Source: JAMXLG01 sp963765935 (GTDB taxonomy: Bacteria; Vulcanimicrobiota; Vulcanimicrobiia; Vulcanimicrobiales; Vulcanimicrobiaceae). From it: a stretch of 64,000 bases of DNA. Shown piece by piece: positions 45,894 to 54,087 of this stretch (position 1 is its first letter; each line of letters starts with the position of its first letter). The notes below the pieces were generated by a model. That model was not told the DNA's origin and did no database searches. It was given only the letters and a program-made list of their open reading frames with translations. The stretch is from contig CAVXXX010000005.1 in the NCBI GenBank assembly GCA_963765935.1, forward strand, positions 103,799 to 167,798, read 5' to 3'. A program made the translations under genes and the position numbers.

Positions 45894-45923
45894 TTGACCA
45901 TCGTGCAATTTGATTGGTATAAC
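45894..45923 (+). promoter_or_regulatory. Probable promoter of the iclR-iol operon
   Basis: TTGACC (45894-45899) and TATAAC (45918-45923) with an 18-base spacer match a sigma-70-type promoter. Transcription would begin near 45930, only a few bases before the ATG at 45933, giving an almost leaderless message. An imperfect ACCAA...TTGGT repeat overlaps it and may be the IclR site. Confidence 0.55.
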
Positions 45924-45932
45924 GACAAGGCA

Positions 45933-46721
45933 ATGGCGCGCCCAGTCGTGATTAACTCACTTGCTCGAGGAGCACAAATCTTGCGCCTACTCTCCGAGCA
46001 GACGGCGGCACTCGGCGTGACTGAGGTCGCGGAGCGCCTCAAAGTCGACCCGAGCACCGCCTACCGGCTGCTCGCTACGCTCGAAGCGCACGGCTTCGTG
46101 CTTCAAGAAGCGACCAGCAAAAAGTACTCCATCGGCTATGGCGTCCTGGAAATTGCAACTGGGCTTTTGCGCCGCTTCAGCGTTGTCGAGGTCGCGCGAC
46201 CGTTCATGCAGGCCGTCGCTGCGAGGACTGGCGAGAATACGCACGTCGCCGTTCGGAACGGATCCAACGCGATTTCTCTCGGGAGCGAATCTGCAACAGG
46301 TATTTTGCGCGTGGAAACCTCGGTCGGAACGGCGGAACCGTTGCACTGCACCGCGATCGGGAAGGCGCTACTGATCGATTTTACGGAACCGGAATTACAA
46401 GCGCTGCTTGGAGACGGACAGCTGCATCGCTTTACACCGAACACGATCACGACGCTGCATGATCTGAGCGCCGAACTCTCACGCGTGCGACGCTTGGGAT
46501 ACGCGTTTGATGATGAAGAATTGCATCCCGGCGTACGATGCATCGCCGGTCCGGTGCGAGACCGATCCGGCGCCGTCGTCGCTGCCTTCGGCCTTTCGAC
46601 TCCGGCGATGCGCTTGACACGAGAACGCGTTCCCGAGTTGGCAGAGCTCATCGTCACCTCGGCGAACCAAATCTCGGCTCAAATGGGAGTCGACGCACAA
46701 CAACCGGTGCCATCAGGCTGA
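45933..46721 (+). CDS. IclR family regulator
   Basis: A 262-residue regulator from the ATG at 45933 (AAGG just upstream). Residues about 10-65 are the IclR winged helix (ARGAQILRLLSEQTAALGVT, then VAERLKVDPSTAYRLLATLEAHGFV). Residues 80-255 are the IclR effector domain with GVLRVETSVGTAEPLHCTAIGKALL-type sequence, RLGYAFDDEELHPGVRCIAGPV and a terminal ANQISAQMG. IclR proteins bind small organic acids or sugars. It precedes iolD by 12 bases and is divergent from the receptor operon, so it should control both halves of the regulon, sensing inositol or an intermediate. Confidence 0.93.
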   Translation: MARPVVINSLARGAQILRLLSEQTAALGVTEVAERLKVDPSTAYRLLATLEAHGFVLQEATSKKYSIGYGVLEIATGLLRRFSVVEVARPFMQAVAARTGENTHVAVRNGSNAISLGSESATGILRVETSVGTAEPLHCTAIGKALLIDFTEPELQALLGDGQLHRFTPNTITTLHDLSAELSRVRRLGYAFDDEELHPGVRCIAGPVRDRSGAVVAAFGLSTPAMRLTRERVPELAELIVTSANQISAQMGVDAQQPVPSG

Positions 46722-46733
46722 GGTAGTTCTAGA

Positions 46734-48542
46734 ATGCGAATGACCGGCGGACAAATCGTTGCGGAGTATCTGATTCGCGAAGGTATGCCGATGCTCTTCG
46801 GCGTTTCCGGTCATGGCATTACCGCACTGCTCGACGCGTTCGTCGACCGGCGCGACGACATCGCAGTCATTCAAGCAATCCACGAGCAAGGCGCGGCGCA
46901 CATGGCGGACGCGTATTACCGCGTCGCAGCGAAACCGTGCGGCGTCTTCACCTCGATTGGTCCCGGCGCGGTGAACACCGCGATGGGCGTTGCATGTGCG
47001 TACATCGACTCGATGCCCTTGCTTCTGATCACGGGGTCCGTTCACACCTACATGCGCGGCCGCGGAGTTCTCCAAGAACTCGAACGCACCCACTGGGCGA
47101 ACTTTCCGCGTATGATGGAGCCGATCGTAAAGCGGTGGTGGCAGCCCAGCCGCGTTGATCAATTGCCGAACGTGCTGCATCTTGCATTCAACGTGATGCT
47201 GGAAGGCCGGCGCGGGCCGGCGCACATCGACATCCCGATGGACGTGCAGGCGGAATTCGCGGAAATCGACGCGCTTCCCGATCCCGTCACGCGCCGCCCG
47301 CGCGGGCGCCCGCACGGCGATCCGGGTGCAGTCGATGAGGCGGCAAAGCTGTTGTTGAACGCGGGGCGCCCGCTCATCTTGGCCGGCGGCGGCGTCATTT
47401 CTTCTGGCGGCGAATCCGCATTGCGGCAACTCGCAGAGTTTCTCGGCGCACCCGTGACGGTGACGTGGATGGGCAAAGGAGCGATCGCGGAGGATCACGA
47501 GCTGTATGCGTGGCCGTGCGGAGATTTGGGATCGATTTCGGGCAACACGCTTGCGCGCGAAGCGGACGTGGTACTCGCCGTGGGATGCCGGTTCACCGAT
47601 CGGACCGCATCGTCGTTCCGCCGCGGCGTCACGTTCAACATCCCCCCGACCAAACTCATACACATCGATCTCGATCCGTACGAAATCGGCAAGAACTATC
47701 CGGTCGAAGTCGGCATCGTGGGCGATGCGCGCGCAACGCTCGAAGATCTGTTGCTTTCGCTGCACGAGCTTGCTGCGCCGTGCGACTACCGGTCCACGCC
47801 GTACTTCGAGCGAATTGCAGCGCTGAAGGCTCGGTGGGATGAAGCGTTGCGTCCGTCGCGCGAGAGCGACGCAACTCCGATGACGATTTCGCGAGCGCTT
47901 ATCGAGGCGCGGAGCGTGCTCGAACGTGACGGAATCGTCGTAACCGGCGCAGGCAACCCGCAGAGTCAAGTATTCACGGAATTTCCGGTCTACGGCAGTC
48001 GTCAGCACATCACGCCCGGCGGATTTTCGGCGATGGGCTTTGAGGTGCCGGCCGCAATCGGGGCAAAACTTGCGGCACCCAACCGTCAAGTTCTCGCCAT
48101 CGTCGGCGACGGCAGCTTCTTGCAGACCGTTCAGGAGCTTGCGATGGCGGCGCAATACGACATCCCCGCGGTGTTCCTGGTCCTCAACAACTACGGCTGG
48201 GAATGCATCAAGAATCTCCAGACCCTGCAATTCGGACCGGACCGAGTGATCGCGACGAGCTTCAAGAAGAACGACGGCACACCGTTCTCCGCGAACCTCG
48301 CGCAGGTCGCAGAAGGCTTCGGCTGCTACGCGGAGCGCGTCGAACATCCCGCGCAGCTCGCCGATGCCCTACGTCGCGCATTTGCATCCGGGCGTCCCGC
48401 CGTGGTCGAAGCGTTGTGCAGCCGTCAACTTCCGGAGAGCGGACTGACGACGACGGGATGGTGGGACGTGACCGTTCCCGCCTACCACGATGAAAAGCGC
48501 GCGCAATATGAAGCGGCGCGCTCCGAAGAGGCACTGACGTAG
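46734..48542 (+). CDS. iolD: IolD-like ThDP enzyme (trihydroxycyclohexane-1,2-dione hydrolase)
   Basis: A 602-residue ThDP-dependent enzyme of the acetolactate-synthase fold. The catalytic Glu region is IHEQGAAHMADAYYRV, the ThDP/Mg motif GDGSFLQTVQELAMAAQYDI ends in LVLNNYGWECI, and the middle domain has VDEAAKLLLNAGRPLILAGGG. By itself it could be read as an acetolactate synthase, but the direct neighbours iolG, iolB and iolE make it the ring-opening hydrolase of inositol breakdown. It is somewhat shorter than typical IolD (near 640). The ribosome site GAGGT overlaps the iclR stop. First enzyme gene of a ten-gene operon with overlapping stops and starts. Confidence 0.8.
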   Translation: MRMTGGQIVAEYLIREGMPMLFGVSGHGITALLDAFVDRRDDIAVIQAIHEQGAAHMADAYYRVAAKPCGVFTSIGPGAVNTAMGVACAYIDSMPLLLITGSVHTYMRGRGVLQELERTHWANFPRMMEPIVKRWWQPSRVDQLPNVLHLAFNVMLEGRRGPAHIDIPMDVQAEFAEIDALPDPVTRRPRGRPHGDPGAVDEAAKLLLNAGRPLILAGGGVISSGGESALRQLAEFLGAPVTVTWMGKGAIAEDHELYAWPCGDLGSISGNTLAREADVVLAVGCRFTDRTASSFRRGVTFNIPPTKLIHIDLDPYEIGKNYPVEVGIVGDARATLEDLLLSLHELAAPCDYRSTPYFERIAALKARWDEALRPSRESDATPMTISRALIEARSVLERDGIVVTGAGNPQSQVFTEFPVYGSRQHITPGGFSAMGFEVPAAIGAKLAAPNRQVLAIVGDGSFLQTVQELAMAAQYDIPAVFLVLNNYGWECIKNLQTLQFGPDRVIATSFKKNDGTPFSANLAQVAEGFGCYAERVEHPAQLADALRRAFASGRPAVVEALCSRQLPESGLTTTGWWDVTVPAYHDEKRAQYEAARSEEALT

Positions 48543-49558
48543 TGCGGGACGGGCGGCCGGTCATCGCGGTCTTCGGTGCGGGACGCATGGGTGCAGCGCA
48601 CGCGCGCAGCGTTGCTTGTAGCGCGCGCGCCGATTTCGTCGGCATTGCGGATGTCGATCGCGATGCCGCTGACCGGACCATTGCATCACTTGGACGAGGG
48701 CGAAACGGCAGCATCGACGAGTTCCTCGCGGATCCCGATCTCGATGCCGTCGTCATCGCGACATCGAGCCCGACTCACGCCGAACTCATCATGAAGGCGG
48801 CGCGCGCGCGCAAGCACATCTTTTGCGAAAAGCCAATATCGCTCGACATCGAGACGACGTCAGCGTGCATCGCGGCGTGTGAAGCGGCGAACGTAACGTT
48901 GCAGATCGGGTTCCAGCGCCGATTCGATCGTGACTTCTTGAACGCGCGCAGCGCGGTTGAATCACGCGAGCTCGGCGAGATTCGTTTCCTTCGTCTTGTC
49001 AGCCGCGACCGGTCGCTCCCGCCGATGGCCTATATCCCGACCAGCGGCGGCCAGTTCAAAGATCAGATGATCCACGACTTCGATGCGGCGCGTTGGCTGC
49101 TTGCGCCGGCGGAGGTGGTCGAGGTGACGGCGACCGGAAGCGCGGTGATCGCGCGCGAGATCGGTGAAGCGGGCGACGTCGACACCGCAGTAGCGTTGCT
49201 TCGATTTTCTAACGGCGCAATCGTCGTTGCCGATGTCTCACGCGAGGCGGTGTACGGTTACGATGTGCGAACCGAAATTCATGGCTCGCTCGGGATGCTG
49301 CTCGTCGGCTTTGACCGGATGCAAAACGGCCGGCTTTTGGACGGCGCGTTCGCAACGCCGCAGACCGATTCGTTCCTCACCCGGTTCTCCGACGCGTACC
49401 GCGCGGAGATCGAAGATTTCATCGAAGCGATTGCGGAAGGCCGCCTTGCGCGTGTGAACGGCCGGGACGCGTTGGAAGCCTTGCGAATCGCCGTCGCCGC
49501 GGATCGATCGCGAGAAAGCGGCCGAACCGTGAAGCTGGCCGAGATCGAGGCCGCGTAA
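48542..49558 (+). CDS. iolG: Inositol 2-dehydrogenase, Gfo/Idh/MocA family
   Basis: A 338-residue NAD-dependent dehydrogenase that oxidises myo-inositol to scyllo-inosose, the first step. The GTG overlaps the TAG of iolD by one base. Residues 6-20 are the Rossmann motif AVFGAGRMGAAHARS; the family motif EKPISLD is at about 98-104 and the catalytic Asp/His pair lies in GGQFKDQMIHDFDAARWL. Substrate assignment rests on the motif set and on context; scyllo- or chiro-inositol are alternatives. Confidence 0.87.
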   Translation: MRDGRPVIAVFGAGRMGAAHARSVACSARADFVGIADVDRDAADRTIASLGRGRNGSIDEFLADPDLDAVVIATSSPTHAELIMKAARARKHIFCEKPISLDIETTSACIAACEAANVTLQIGFQRRFDRDFLNARSAVESRELGEIRFLRLVSRDRSLPPMAYIPTSGGQFKDQMIHDFDAARWLLAPAEVVEVTATGSAVIAREIGEAGDVDTAVALLRFSNGAIVVADVSREAVYGYDVRTEIHGSLGMLLVGFDRMQNGRLLDGAFATPQTDSFLTRFSDAYRAEIEDFIEAIAEGRLARVNGRDALEALRIAVAADRSRESGRTVKLAEIEAA

Positions 49559-49561
49559 GCG

Positions 49562-50371
49562 ATGGGAAGCGCGCTGCTCGTACGACCCGGCAGCCGCAAC
49601 GATGGCGTGCGCGTCTCCCTCGCACCGGACGGGAACGCCTGGAAATACATCGATTTCAAAACAGTGCGTCTCTTCAAAGGCGCGTCATACGCCTCTGAGA
49701 CGAACGGCAATGAAGCGGTTCTCGTTGTTGTCGAGGGCACGGTGGACATCGAGTGCCGTGATGCGGCCTGGTACGGTGTGGGCGGACGGCGCTCTCCGTT
49801 TGATGGCCCTCCGCAAGCCGTGTATCTGCCGCAGTCGACGGCGTATCGCGCGACGGCGCGCGAGGACTGCGAAGTTGCAATCTGCTGCGCGCAGGCGCGC
49901 GGAGCCTTTGCGCCGCGGCTCATCGCATTGAACGAAAGCGACGCGCGCGAACGCGGAACGGGAAATGCTGCGCGGCGAATCTACGACATCCTGATGGATG
50001 AGGACGCTGCATCGACGCTCTTCATCACGGAGGTGATTACGCCGCCGGGGCACTGGTCGAGCTATCCGCCGCACAAGCATGACACCGACGATCCGCCGCG
50101 TGAATCGGCACTCGAAGAGCTGTACTACTACCGCGCGTCGCCGCGCACGGGCTTCGCATTTCAGCGTGTCTACACCAGCGACGGCATCCTCGACGAAACG
50201 ATCACCGCGCACGACGGCGATGTCGTTCTAGTTCCACGCGGCTATCACGTCTGTGCGGCTGCTGCGGAATACGGCATCTACTATCTCAATGTGTTAGCCG
50301 GCCCAAAGCACGTCTATCACATGACGTTCGACCCAGACCACGAGTGGATCCGGAAAGGGTGGACGTGGTGA
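49562..50371 (+). CDS. iolB: 5-deoxy-glucuronate isomerase
   Basis: A 269-residue bicupin that converts 5-deoxy-glucuronate to 2-deoxy-5-keto-gluconate. The C-terminal cupin holds the metal site WSSYPPHKHDTDDPP followed by ALEELYYYRASP, and VLVPRGYHVCAAAAEYGIYYL, all typical of IolB. IolB is specific for inositol catabolism, so it fixes the pathway for the whole operon. The length is as expected. It overlaps iolE by four bases (GTGA). Confidence 0.93.
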   Translation: MGSALLVRPGSRNDGVRVSLAPDGNAWKYIDFKTVRLFKGASYASETNGNEAVLVVVEGTVDIECRDAAWYGVGGRRSPFDGPPQAVYLPQSTAYRATAREDCEVAICCAQARGAFAPRLIALNESDARERGTGNAARRIYDILMDEDAASTLFITEVITPPGHWSSYPPHKHDTDDPPRESALEELYYYRASPRTGFAFQRVYTSDGILDETITAHDGDVVLVPRGYHVCAAAAEYGIYYLNVLAGPKHVYHMTFDPDHEWIRKGWTW

Positions 50372-51246
50372 GCGCTATCCGCGTCGGCACGGCGTCAGTG
50401 AACTGGGGCTTCGATCCGCTCTACACGTGGGTCCGTACGCCGGCCTTCGCGCAGATGCTCGACGAAATGGCGGAGGCGGGTTACCAAGGGACGGAGATCA
50501 GCTACAACTTTCCCGACGACTCCGCCGCGCTTGCGCGGGAGCTGCAGGCGCGCAACCTCGCGCCCGCCGCGACGTTCCACGCTGTAAACGTTCGCAACGT
50601 CGCCAATCACGACGCAGCACTGGCGAGCACGATGCGCGTTGCCGACCGGTTGCAGCGCCTGGGCTCCGAGGTGTTGATTCTCTCCGACGAAGTCTCGCCG
50701 GACCGAATTCGCGTCGCCGGACGCGTTGCGCGCCGAGATATGCTAGGCGAAAACGCCTGGCGTGCGATGGCCGACGGGCTGGACCGCATCGGCGATGCGC
50801 TACGGCAACGCGGGATGAAGGCTGTGTTTCATCCGCACGTCGCAACGTACGTGGAGACGCGCGAGGAGATCGACCGTTTATGCGACCTTACCGATCCGGC
50901 GTTGCTCATGCTCTGTCCCGATACCGGTCATCTCGCGTACGGCGGCGCGGATGCCGAGCAACTCTTCAGCGACTACCGGAAGCGGATAGGATACATGCAT
51001 CTCAAAGATATCGACGGCACCGTGCTGGAACGAGTTCGACGAGAGCGGCTCGATTTTGTAGAAGCGGTGCGCCTCGGCATGTTCGTCGAGCTCGGAAGCG
51101 GCATCGTATCTATTCCGCGCATCATCGAGGCGCTTCGCGCGGCAAACTACGCCAGTTGGATTATCGTCGAGCAAGATGCTCCGCGCGCGCCGCTCGCTTC
51201 CGCCAAGGCAAACCGCGCCTATCTGCGCGAGCAATTTCAGTTATGA
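50368..51246 (+). CDS. iolE: Inosose dehydratase-like sugar isomerase family protein
   Basis: A 292-residue TIM-barrel protein of the AP-endonuclease family 2/sugar isomerase type. The GTG is chosen since it overlaps the iolB stop (GTGA). It reads VGTASVNWGFDPLYTWV at the N-terminus, GYQGTEISYNF on strand 2, the metal-binding FHPHVATYVET, CPDTGHLAYGG and MHLKDID, as in IolE, which dehydrates inosose to the diketo intermediate used by IolD. Context supports IolE; an IolH- or IolI-like role is a weaker option. Confidence 0.85.
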   Translation: MSAIRVGTASVNWGFDPLYTWVRTPAFAQMLDEMAEAGYQGTEISYNFPDDSAALARELQARNLAPAATFHAVNVRNVANHDAALASTMRVADRLQRLGSEVLILSDEVSPDRIRVAGRVARRDMLGENAWRAMADGLDRIGDALRQRGMKAVFHPHVATYVETREEIDRLCDLTDPALLMLCPDTGHLAYGGADAEQLFSDYRKRIGYMHLKDIDGTVLERVRRERLDFVEAVRLGMFVELGSGIVSIPRIIEALRAANYASWIIVEQDAPRAPLASAKANRAYLREQFQL

Positions 51247-52076
51247 AGACGCACACGCTCGAGCAGATAGCGAACCAGATCCGGCGAGCGGTGTTACACG
51301 CGGTGCAACACGCGGGCGCAGGACACATCGGCGGCGCGCTTTCCGCGGCCGACATGCTTGCCGCGCTCTATTTCGAGGTGCTCGATATCGACCCGCAGCA
51401 GCCCCATCGGCCGGACCGCGATCGTTTTATCCTTTCGAAAGGCCACTGCGCCATCGGCTTGTATGCCGCGCTTGCGTTGCGCGGCTACATTCCGCTTGCC
51501 GAACTCGACACGTTCGACGCGATCGACTCACGCTTGCAGGGCCACCCCGACATGAGCAAACTTCCCGGACTGGACATGTCCACCGGCTCCCTCGGACAAG
51601 GTCTCTCCCCCGGCATCGGCATGGCGCTTGCGGCGCGCCGTCTCGGCTACGATTTTCACACCTGGGTGATGCTCGGCGACGGTGAAACGCAAGAAGGCCA
51701 AGTGTGGGAGGGCGCGTTCACCGCTGCGCGTTACCGTTTGGGCAATCTCACGGCGATCCTCGACTGGAATCATTTGCAGCAGTACGGCTGGGCAACTGCA
51801 GATGGATACGTTTCAGCGGCGCGCCATGATCCCGCCCCGAATCCGCGCGCGAAGTGGGAGGCGTTCGGCTGGAATGTGATCGAGTGCGACGGTCACGATA
51901 TCCCGGCATTTACCGAGGCATGCCGACGAGCCAAATCGGTCGACGACGCTCCGTCGATCATCATCGCGTCGACGATCAAGGGCAAGGGCGTCTCATTCAT
52001 GGAGAACGACTATACTTGGCATTCGCGTCCGCTCTCCGAGGACGACGTCTCGCGCGCGATCGCGGAGCTGACGTGA
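51243..52076 (+). CDS. Split transketolase, N-terminal (ThDP-binding) subunit
   Basis: A 277-residue transketolase half. The pattern is complete: AGAGHIGGALSAADMLAALY with the catalytic His, LSKGHCAIGLYAALA, LQGHPDMSKLPGLDMSTGSL, then the ThDP motif LGDGETQEGQVWEGAF and LDWNHLQQYG, ending SIIIASTIKGKGVSFME. Split transketolases of this type are found where a special ketose donor is used. It overlaps iolE (ATGA) and its partner (GTGA). In this operon the natural donor would be 2-deoxy-5-keto-D-gluconate, whose C6-C5-C4-C3 end has the ketose and threo configuration that transketolases require. That is inference. Confidence 0.93.
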   Translation: MKTHTLEQIANQIRRAVLHAVQHAGAGHIGGALSAADMLAALYFEVLDIDPQQPHRPDRDRFILSKGHCAIGLYAALALRGYIPLAELDTFDAIDSRLQGHPDMSKLPGLDMSTGSLGQGLSPGIGMALAARRLGYDFHTWVMLGDGETQEGQVWEGAFTAARYRLGNLTAILDWNHLQQYGWATADGYVSAARHDPAPNPRAKWEAFGWNVIECDGHDIPAFTEACRRAKSVDDAPSIIIASTIKGKGVSFMENDYTWHSRPLSEDDVSRAIAELT

Positions 52077-53011
52077 ACGCGCAGCACGCGCAGCGCGACG
52101 TATTCGGCGATACGCTAGTCGACGTATGCAGAGCCGATGCGCGCGTCGTCGTGCTCGACGGCGATCTTGCAAACTCGACGAAGGCGGACAAGGTTGCAAC
52201 GGCAGCGCCGGAGTCGTTCTATATGCTCGGCATTGCGGAACAAAACCTCATCGGTGTGGCTGCGGGAATGGCAACGGTCGGACTCATCCCGTGGGTCAGC
52301 TCGTTTGCCGCGTTCTTGGCGACGCGCGACCTCGATCAAGTGCGCGTCGTCGTCGCGCAGCCGCGCCTGAACGTCAAGCTGGCAGCACACTATAGCGGAA
52401 TCTTAACCGGCTATACCGGCAAGACGCACCAAGTCGTAAACGACATCGCGATCATGCGCAGCTTACCGAACATGACCGTGCTCTGCCCGTGCGATGCCTT
52501 CGAAGCACGCCAAGCAATCCTCGCGGCTACGGCGTATGACGGCCCCATCTATCTGCGGCTCTTGCGCGATCCGGTTGCTGCGGTGACGGAAGCCGATGAT
52601 GATTTTGCAATCGGTCGCGCGCGGATGCTGCGTGAGGGCTGCGATGCCGGAATCATCGCGACGGGCGGGCAGACGGTGCGGGCACTGCACGCTGCGGAGG
52701 TGCTTTCGGACGAGGGAGTCGAGGTCGGCGTGCTTCACGTGCCGACGATCAAACCCATCGACGCGGACGCGATCGTTGCATTCGCGCGCTCCGTCCCGCG
52801 GCTGCTCACGTGCGAGGAGCACTCGATATACGGGGGCCTCGGTGGTGTGGTCGCCGAGGTCCTAGCCGACCACTATCCCATGCGTATCGAGCGCATCGGT
52901 TTGATGGACGTCGACGGCGAAAGCGGCCCGAACGACGAGCTATTGCGCAAGTACGGCCTGAGCGCGGAGCACATCGCACGACGCGTGCGGCGTGTCGCCG
53001 CAGCGGTATGA
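52073..53011 (+). CDS. Split transketolase, C-terminal (Pyr/C-domain) subunit
   Basis: A 312-residue partner half from the GTG at 52073 (overlapping the stop of the first subunit). The Pyr domain has VVLDGDLANSTKADKV, the catalytic-Glu motif YMLGIAEQNLIGVAAGMA and GILTGYTGKTHQVVNDIAIM with a substrate-binding His. The C-domain follows (GCDAGIIATGGQTVRALHAA, LTCEEHSIYGGLGG). It forms the active site with the N-terminal subunit. It might have altered phosphate-binding residues, given a carboxylate in place of phosphate in the proposed donor; this needs a structural alignment. Confidence 0.92.
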   Translation: MNAQHAQRDVFGDTLVDVCRADARVVVLDGDLANSTKADKVATAAPESFYMLGIAEQNLIGVAAGMATVGLIPWVSSFAAFLATRDLDQVRVVVAQPRLNVKLAAHYSGILTGYTGKTHQVVNDIAIMRSLPNMTVLCPCDAFEARQAILAATAYDGPIYLRLLRDPVAAVTEADDDFAIGRARMLREGCDAGIIATGGQTVRALHAAEVLSDEGVEVGVLHVPTIKPIDADAIVAFARSVPRLLTCEEHSIYGGLGGVVAEVLADHYPMRIERIGLMDVDGESGPNDELLRKYGLSAEHIARRVRRVAAAV

Positions 53012-54087
53012 GCGTCGCGGTCTTGCCCGGTGATGGGATCGGGCCGGAGATCGTCGGTGAAGCGCTGCGCGTTTTGCGTCACGTCCGTCCGGACGTCGAG
53101 TGCGTCGAAGCGCCGATCGGAGCCGCCGCGCTTCGCATCGGTCTTCCGCCGCTTCCAGACGAGACCGATGCTTTATGCAGACGGAGCGATGCGATTTTGT
53201 TCGGCGCCGTCGGCGATCCGGAATTCGATCACGTGCAATTCGAGCGACGGCCGGAAGCGGCGCTCTTTGCGTTGCGCTACAATTACGGCCTCTTTGCGAA
53301 TCTGCGCCCGGTGCGCGTCTTCCCGGGTCTCGAACAAGCGTCGAGCTTGCGCACCGAACTGGTCGTAGGCCTCGATCTCATCGTCGTGCGCGAACTCACA
53401 GGCGGCATCTATTTCGGCAGGCCGAAGAATCGCGGGCTCGATGGTGACGGCAGACGATGGGCCGTCGACACGATGACGTACCAGGAAACCGAAGTGGAGC
53501 GAATCGCCCGGGTCGCCTTCGATCTTGCCGCACAGCGGCGCAAGCGCCTAACCTCCGTCGACAAACACAATATCTTGGCAACGTCGCGACTTTGGCGTGA
53601 AGTCGTCGATGAAGTCGCGCGCGACTATCCGCAGATCGAACTGACTCATCTTCTCGTTGATAACGCCGCGATGCAACTCGTGCGCAGACCGCGCGATTTC
53701 GACGTCATCCTTACGGAGAACATGTTCGGCGACATTCTCTCCGACGAAGCGGCGATTCTCAGCGGTTCGATTGGGAATTTGCCGAGCGCGAGTCTTCAAT
53801 CAGGTTCGCGCGGGCGGACCTTCGGCATGTACGAACCCATCGGCGGCACAGCGCCGGATATCGCGGGGCAGGGGATCGCCAATCCCACCGGTGCGATCCT
53901 ATCTGCTGCGCTTCTTCTGCGATACAGTTTAAACGACGATGCGTCGGCGGTGCGCATTGAAGACGCGATGGGACGCGTCTTTGCCGATGGGCTCCGAACG
54001 CGCGATCTCGCGGGGCCGGGCACGTCAGCGGTGAGCACGCGCGAATTCGCGGACGCGGTGCTGCAGAACGTAGGAGTGACGGCATGA
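53008..54087 (+). CDS. LeuB/DmlA-family beta-hydroxyacid oxidative decarboxylase
   Basis: A 359-residue NAD-dependent decarboxylating dehydrogenase. It has VAVLPGDGIGPEIVGEAL, LFGAVGDPEFD, the substrate loop RPEAALFALRYNYGLFANLRP, the family signature LDLIVVRELTGGIYFG, the catalytic Tyr in DTMTYQETEVERIARVA, Lys in SVDKHNILATSRLWREVV and NMFGDILSDEAAILSGSIG. By similarity it would be called 3-isopropylmalate dehydrogenase. In this operon a leucine role is unlikely; the same family includes D-malate dehydrogenase (DmlA), which turns D-malate to pyruvate and CO2, the expected last step. The loop differs from standard LeuB (RYNYGLF in place of RKxxGLF). The final name needs an assay. Confidence 0.88.
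   Translation: MSVAVLPGDGIGPEIVGEALRVLRHVRPDVECVEAPIGAAALRIGLPPLPDETDALCRRSDAILFGAVGDPEFDHVQFERRPEAALFALRYNYGLFANLRPVRVFPGLEQASSLRTELVVGLDLIVVRELTGGIYFGRPKNRGLDGDGRRWAVDTMTYQETEVERIARVAFDLAAQRRKRLTSVDKHNILATSRLWREVVDEVARDYPQIELTHLLVDNAAMQLVRRPRDFDVILTENMFGDILSDEAAILSGSIGNLPSASLQSGSRGRTFGMYEPIGGTAPDIAGQGIANPTGAILSAALLLRYSLNDDASAVRIEDAMGRVFADGLRTRDLAGPGTSAVSTREFADAVLQNVGVTA

Noticed and set aside
46713..48347. A 544-residue frame on the minus strand opposite iolD
   Set aside because: It has no recognisable domain, is rich in Arg/His as expected from the antisense of a GC-rich gene, and lies fully over a convincing ThDP enzyme.
46734..48542. Reading the iolD-like gene as acetolactate synthase, and the leuB-like gene as leucine biosynthesis
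   Set aside because: Both could be branched-chain amino acid enzymes by sequence, but iolG, iolB and iolE lie between or beside them in one overlapping operon with a cyclitol-type importer, and no ilv or leu partners are present.
50427..51242. Upstream extension of the transketolase frame over iolE
   Set aside because: The sequence before the ATG at 51243 is the out-of-frame reading of iolE and is Arg-rich with no similarity to transketolases.
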